From NCBI GenBank assembly GCA_902779945.1, contig CACZDN010000001.1, forward strand, positions 62,001-126,000: a DNA stretch of 64,000 bases. The letters are read 5' to 3'. The notes below the pieces were generated by a model that saw nothing but the letters and a program-made list of their open reading frames with translations, was not told the origin of the DNA and did no database searches. This document shows, in pieces, positions 60,803 through 64,000 of this stretch; positions within the stretch are counted from its first letter, which is position 1, and each line of letters opens with the position of its first letter. Position numbers and translations under genes: made by a program. Source of the stretch: Oscillospiraceae bacterium (GTDB taxonomy: Bacteria > Bacillota > Clostridia > Oscillospirales > Oscillospiraceae).

Positions 60803-61525
60803 CTATTTGACAGTGCTCCAACCCTTCAACACCTTGCACAAATCCTCCGCATCCAGCTCCCGGATCCTGCCCGGGGCAGGCGCTTCACCGAGCTCCAGCG
60901 CCCCGACGGACAGCCGCCTGAGCTTCAAGACAGGCTTGCCGCGGGAGGCGAGCATACGCTTGACCTGGTGATACTTTCCCTCCATCACCGTGACAAAGCA
61001 GACGCTGCCGCCCCCGAGCTCCAGCCGCGCGGGCAGGCACCGCGTTCCGTCGGCGAGGACGATCCCCGCGGCGAAGGCGCGCACGTCCGTCTCGTCGGGC
61101 ACGCCGTCCACCTCGGCGCGGTAGCGCTTCTCCACGCCGGATCTGGGAGAGATGACGCGGTGGGCAAAGTCACCGTCGTTTGTTAAAAGCAGCAGCCCGC
61201 TCGTATCCCTGTCGAGCCGCCCGACCGGGAAGAGACGCAGCCGCCTGAGCTCCGGCGGCAGGAGGTCCAGCACGGTCTGCTGCCGCCTGTCCTCCGTGAC
61301 GCTGAGTACGCCCTCCGGCTTGTCCATCATAAAATAGCGCAGGCGCTCGCGCAGCACGGGCACGCCGTCCAGCGTGATCTCATCCGCCTCCGGGTCGACG
61401 TGCCGCTCCGGCGCGGTCACGATCTGCCCGTTCACGCGCACACGCCCGCCGCGGATGATCTGCCGCAGCTCGCTCCGGGAGGCGATGCCCCGCTCGGAGA
61501 GCAGCCTGTCCAGTCTGATCGCCAT
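60803..61525 (-). CDS. RluB/RsuA-type pseudouridine synthase
   Basis: The 240-residue enzyme has an S4 RNA-binding domain (RLDRLLSERGIASRSELRQIIRGGRVRVNG) and the RsuA/RluB/E/F catalytic motif GRLDRDTSGLLLLTNDG with the nucleophile Asp. MEGKYHQVKRM is the family's second signature. It turns a uridine of rRNA into pseudouridine; whether 16S or 23S is not clear. The ATG at 61525 is preceded by AAAGGAG. Confidence 0.92.
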   Translation of the reverse strand: MAIRLDRLLSERGIASRSELRQIIRGGRVRVNGQIVTAPERHVDPEADEITLDGVPVLRERLRYFMMDKPEGVLSVTEDRRQQTVLDLLPPELRRLRLFPVGRLDRDTSGLLLLTNDGDFAHRVISPRSGVEKRYRAEVDGVPDETDVRAFAAGIVLADGTRCLPARLELGGGSVCFVTVMEGKYHQVKRMLASRGKPVLKLRRLSVGALELGEAPAPGRIRELDAEDLCKVLKGWSTVK

Positions 61526-61557
61526 TTTTTCTCCTTTGCTCCGGCTATAATATGTAA

Positions 61558-61612
61558 AGGCAATACCGCATAATTCGGCAAGAGCAGATGCCGCAATTGT
61601 GCGGTGTTGCCT
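61558..61612. repeat. Repeat family R1, copy C (minimal, 55 bp)
   Basis: The left end AGGCAATACCGCATAATTC is almost directly joined to the right end CGCAATTGTGCGGTGTTGCCT, making one long hairpin with no internal part. Confidence 0.8.
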
Positions 61613-61748
61613 GAAGTAAAAAAGCCGGCAAAACGTCATAACGCCCTGAACGGCGGAATAGCATAATCACGGGAGGCGGCCCGGACCTGCCGCGCTTGCG
61701 GCCGCGCTCGAATCGACAACACGGAGGCGCGGCGGAATGGAGAAAGCC

Positions 61749-62249
61749 ATGTCACAGAAAACCCGGGGTTTCACGCAAAAGAAAGCGACGGCGCTGCTCT
61801 TGCTCTGCGCCGCCGCCCTGCTGCTGTTCTTCACGGCGCGCGGCGCCTTCCGCAGGGAGGCGGCGCCCGACCTCAACTCAGTCGAGGGGCGCGAGCGCTA
61901 TCTCAACGCCCTCGGCTGGGAGATCGACCGCGACAGCGAGAGCTTCCGCACGGTGGTCGTCCCCCAGAAGCTGGAGGGGATCATGGCCCAGTACAACAAG
62001 ATCCAGCTCCGGCAGGGCTGCGACCTCAACGCCCACCTCGGCGAGAGCTGCAGGCAGTACTGCTATGACGTGACCAACTATCCGGGAGGGGAGGGCAAGA
62101 TCATTGTCTCCCTCTACATCCAGGACGGGACGGTCATCGCGGGCGACGTACACTCCACCGCGGTCAACGGCTTCATGCACGGCCTCAAGCGCAGCGAAAT
62201 CGGCACGAACGCCCGCGGAGAGACCGGCGCGAGCGCCGAAGAACGCTGA
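61749..62249 (+). CDS. DUF4830 membrane-anchored protein
   Basis: The 166-residue protein has one N-terminal membrane segment (about 11-30) and a DUF4830-like extracytoplasmic domain (RERYLNALGWEIDRDSE, QLRQGCDLNAHLGESCRQYCYD, GDVHSTAVNGFMHGL). The function is unknown. Two ATGs are in frame; the one at 61749 has GGAG 7 bases before it and is preferred over 61737. It is a monocistronic gene between minus-strand genes. Confidence 0.82.
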   Translation: MSQKTRGFTQKKATALLLLCAAALLLFFTARGAFRREAAPDLNSVEGRERYLNALGWEIDRDSESFRTVVVPQKLEGIMAQYNKIQLRQGCDLNAHLGESCRQYCYDVTNYPGGEGKIIVSLYIQDGTVIAGDVHSTAVNGFMHGLKRSEIGTNARGETGASAEER

Positions 62250-62439
62250 AAAAAGGCCGCAGCAAAACACCGGCGAAGCGACGAAGGAGCTTCCTGCCTG
62301 AGGTTTCCGAAAACCTCCTGAGAAAGATCCTTCGGCTCCGCTTCGCCCGGCCCGGATGACATAGCGTTTTGAGACAGCCGATTCGCTCCGCAAAGCCATG
62401 ACATGCTTTCAGGCTTTGCGGCAGCCGCTTTCCGTTTGT

Positions 62440-63453
62440 TCAGAGGAGCATGACGCCCGCTTCTTCGCAGATCGCCTGGGTCTCCGCGTCCCAGATGGAG
62501 GCCTGCACCTCGCCAATGTGTGCCTTGCCGAGCAGTAGCATCGACAGCCGCGACTGGCCGATGCCGCCGCCGATGGTCAGCGGCAGCTCCCCGGCGAGCA
62601 GGGCCCTGTGATAGGGCAGCGTGCGCCGCTCGTCGCAGCCGGCGAGAGTGAGCTGGCGGTCCAGGGATTCGGGATCGACGCGGATGCCCATGGAGGAGAT
62701 CTCCATCGCGCAGCCCAGCAGATCGTCCCAGAACATGATGTCGCCGTTGAGATCCCAGTCGTCGTAGTCCGGGGCGCGCCCGTCGTGCTTCCTGCCGGAC
62801 CTGAGCTTCTTGCCGATGCCGATGATGAAGGCGGTCCGGTGCTCCCTGACATAGATATTCTCGCGCTGCTTGGGCGTGAGCCCGGGATACAGGTCCTCGA
62901 GCTGCTGGGTGGTGACGAAGCTGACGCGCTTTTCGAGCTTCGGCAGGCTCGCCAGCTGCGGATAGATCGCCTGCATGGTGCTCTGCGTGTCGCAGATCGC
63001 GGCGACGATGTCCATGACCGTCAGCTTGAGATAGTCGAGATTGCGGTTTTCCGGCAGGATGACCTTTTCCCAGTCCCACTGGTCGACGTAGACGGAGTGC
63101 AGATTGTCCAGCTCGTCCTCGTCGCGGCGGATGGCGTTCATGTCGGTGTAGATGCCCTTGCCGGGCCAGAAGCTGTAGCGCTTGAGCGCCAGACGCTTCC
63201 ACTTGGCGAGAGACTGCACCACCTCCGCCTTCGCGTCGGCGTGGAGGATATCGAAGGCGACCGGCCGCTCATAGCCGTTCAGGTTGTCGTTCAGGCCGGA
63301 GTTCTCGTCCACAAAAAGCGGCGCCGAGACCCGGTAGAGATCCAGCTTCGCGCCGAGATTGTCCGCGAAAATGCGCTTCAAAAGGCTGATCGCCTTCTGG
63401 GTATCGTAGATGGAAAGCAGGCTTTTGTAGCCCTCGGGGATGAATGTGTGCAT
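62440..63453 (-). CDS. asnA: Aspartate-ammonia ligase (asparagine synthetase A)
   Basis: The 337-residue enzyme matches AsnA over its length: SGLNDNLNGYERPVAFD near the N-terminus, LHSVYVDQWDWEKVI, a class II synthetase-like fold, and GGGIGQSRLSMLLL near the C-terminus. It makes asparagine from aspartate, ammonia and ATP. GGAGG lies 7 bases before the ATG. It lies 12 bp after the DUF4364 gene. Confidence 0.96.
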   Translation of the reverse strand: MHTFIPEGYKSLLSIYDTQKAISLLKRIFADNLGAKLDLYRVSAPLFVDENSGLNDNLNGYERPVAFDILHADAKAEVVQSLAKWKRLALKRYSFWPGKGIYTDMNAIRRDEDELDNLHSVYVDQWDWEKVILPENRNLDYLKLTVMDIVAAICDTQSTMQAIYPQLASLPKLEKRVSFVTTQQLEDLYPGLTPKQRENIYVREHRTAFIIGIGKKLRSGRKHDGRAPDYDDWDLNGDIMFWDDLLGCAMEISSMGIRVDPESLDRQLTLAGCDERRTLPYHRALLAGELPLTIGGGIGQSRLSMLLLGKAHIGEVQASIWDAETQAICEEAGVMLL

Positions 63454-63465
63454 AGATGTTCCTCC

Positions 63466-63999
63466 TTATTCGTCGGGCGGCGTGTCGAGCATATCCATGA
63501 TTTTTTGATAATAGCGTTCCGCGCCCTCGCGGAAATTCGCCTCGATCCTTTTGGCGTGCTCCTCGCCGCCGCACAGCAGGCGCAGCCGGATGACGTCCCC
63601 CTCGCCGTCGGACATGGCCAGGCGCACAAAGCAGCCGTTTTTGTCCGTCGTGTGCTCCGCCCTGATCATGGCGAGGCGGCGCAGCTTTTCACGCATCGGG
63701 GCCAGCAGCTTCTCGGCCCTCTTGCGCACGGAATAGGGGATGCTGGTCTCCACGATCTCCACGTTTTTTGCGCCCTTTTCTGTGATCTGAAAGCCCTCCG
63801 CGCTCTCGGCGACAAGGCCGTTGTCGATGAGGTCGGCCAGACAGTCGGAGTAGTCGAAGTATCCGACGCCGTTGTCGCACTCGCGGCAGAGGTCGCTCAG
63901 ATAGGTCGGGTCCACCACGCCGGGCAGACGGCGCAGGACGAACAGAATCAGTATTTTGATGTCGAGCTCCTCGTGAATAAAGCCCAGGCGGTCCATCAT
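63466..63999 (-). CDS. DUF4364 winged-helix protein
   Basis: The 177-residue protein has an N-terminal winged helix (DIKILILFVLRRLPGVVDPTYLSDLCREC, then FQITEKGAKNVEIV) and a conserved C-terminal domain; this is the DUF4364 family common in Clostridia. Function unknown, probably a transcription regulator. Start at the first or second ATG (63999 or 63996), very close to the window edge, so its ribosome-binding site is not visible. Confidence 0.88.
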   Translation of the reverse strand: MMDRLGFIHEELDIKILILFVLRRLPGVVDPTYLSDLCRECDNGVGYFDYSDCLADLIDNGLVAESAEGFQITEKGAKNVEIVETSIPYSVRKRAEKLLAPMREKLRRLAMIRAEHTTDKNGCFVRLAMSDGEGDVIRLRLLCGGEEHAKRIEANFREGAERYYQKIMDMLDTPPDE

Positions 64000-64000
64000 A

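Overview
The window reads as a chromosome segment of a spore-forming, anaerobic, gut-type Clostridia bacterium, most likely Oscillospiraceae. This rests on the GC-rich core (28.6-64 kb), two small CotF-like coat proteins, AsnA, DUF4364 and DUF4830 proteins, a CdaR-type regulator, a LysRS with a fused tRNA-binding domain, and secreted flavin reductases of the kind used for anaerobic respiration. The species cannot be named from sequence alone.

Bases 1 to about 28,225 form an accessory island whose right end is a tyrosine integrase abutting a tRNA-Leu(CAG) gene; the left end lies outside the window. It has four blocks. (1) 1-10.4 kb is anti-phage defence: an AAA ATPase/TOPRIM-like pair, then a minus-strand run of a type ISP restriction-modification enzyme (split by one in-frame TAA), a ribbon-helix-helix protein, an ApeA-like HEPN protein, a PHP-ATPase fusion and a small partner. 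(2) 10.4-11.8 kb is a DUF4143 ATPase. (3) 11.8-17.0 kb is an AT-rich RiPP operon: a 33-residue Cys-rich precursor, an attenuator hairpin, a radical SAM/SPASM enzyme with a PqqD-like domain, a UvrA-like ATPase lacking the UvrB-binding region, and a second radical SAM enzyme. (4) 17.1-28.0 kb is the mobility module: a CHC2 zinc-finger primase-like protein, ParM/ParR-like segregation genes, an oriT-like region, a MobV relaxase, an SF3 helicase, an excisionase (apparently ATA-initiated) and an integrase. Divergent from it lies a 1024-residue protein with the full motif set of the RdRP/QDE-1/YonO two-barrel RNA polymerase superfamily, overlapped by an unknown gene. This polymerase and the RiPP/UvrA operon are the most interesting parts of the window.

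From 28.6 kb the sequence is ordinary GC-rich chromosome. It carries TrkAH potassium uptake, a FUSC-type membrane protein with a HAD-like tail, an acetyltransferase, a CCA-adding enzyme, a LysR/NusG-II/Gx-transporter operon divergent from two exported flavoenzymes (a Tat-dependent OYE-type reductase and a double-FMN, FAD fumarate/urocanate-reductase-like protein), an orphan double-glycine peptide, a solute-binding lipoprotein, a beta-lactamase-fold hydrolase, coat proteins, a membrane-anchored family II pyrophosphatase, and a TetR-controlled TauE/polyprenol-kinase fusion with an esterase.

The last 13 kb holds housekeeping and envelope genes, all but one on the minus strand: lysS, greA, an S41 protease homologue whose catalytic serine is glycine, two tandem M23 hydrolase-like proteins, ftsX, ftsE, a CdaR regulator, an RluB-type pseudouridine synthase, the plus-strand DUF4830 protein, asnA and a DUF4364 protein. 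FtsEX probably gates the adjacent coiled-coil M23 hydrolases. Two families of short structured repeats (R1 and R2) are scattered through the core, one nested inside the other.
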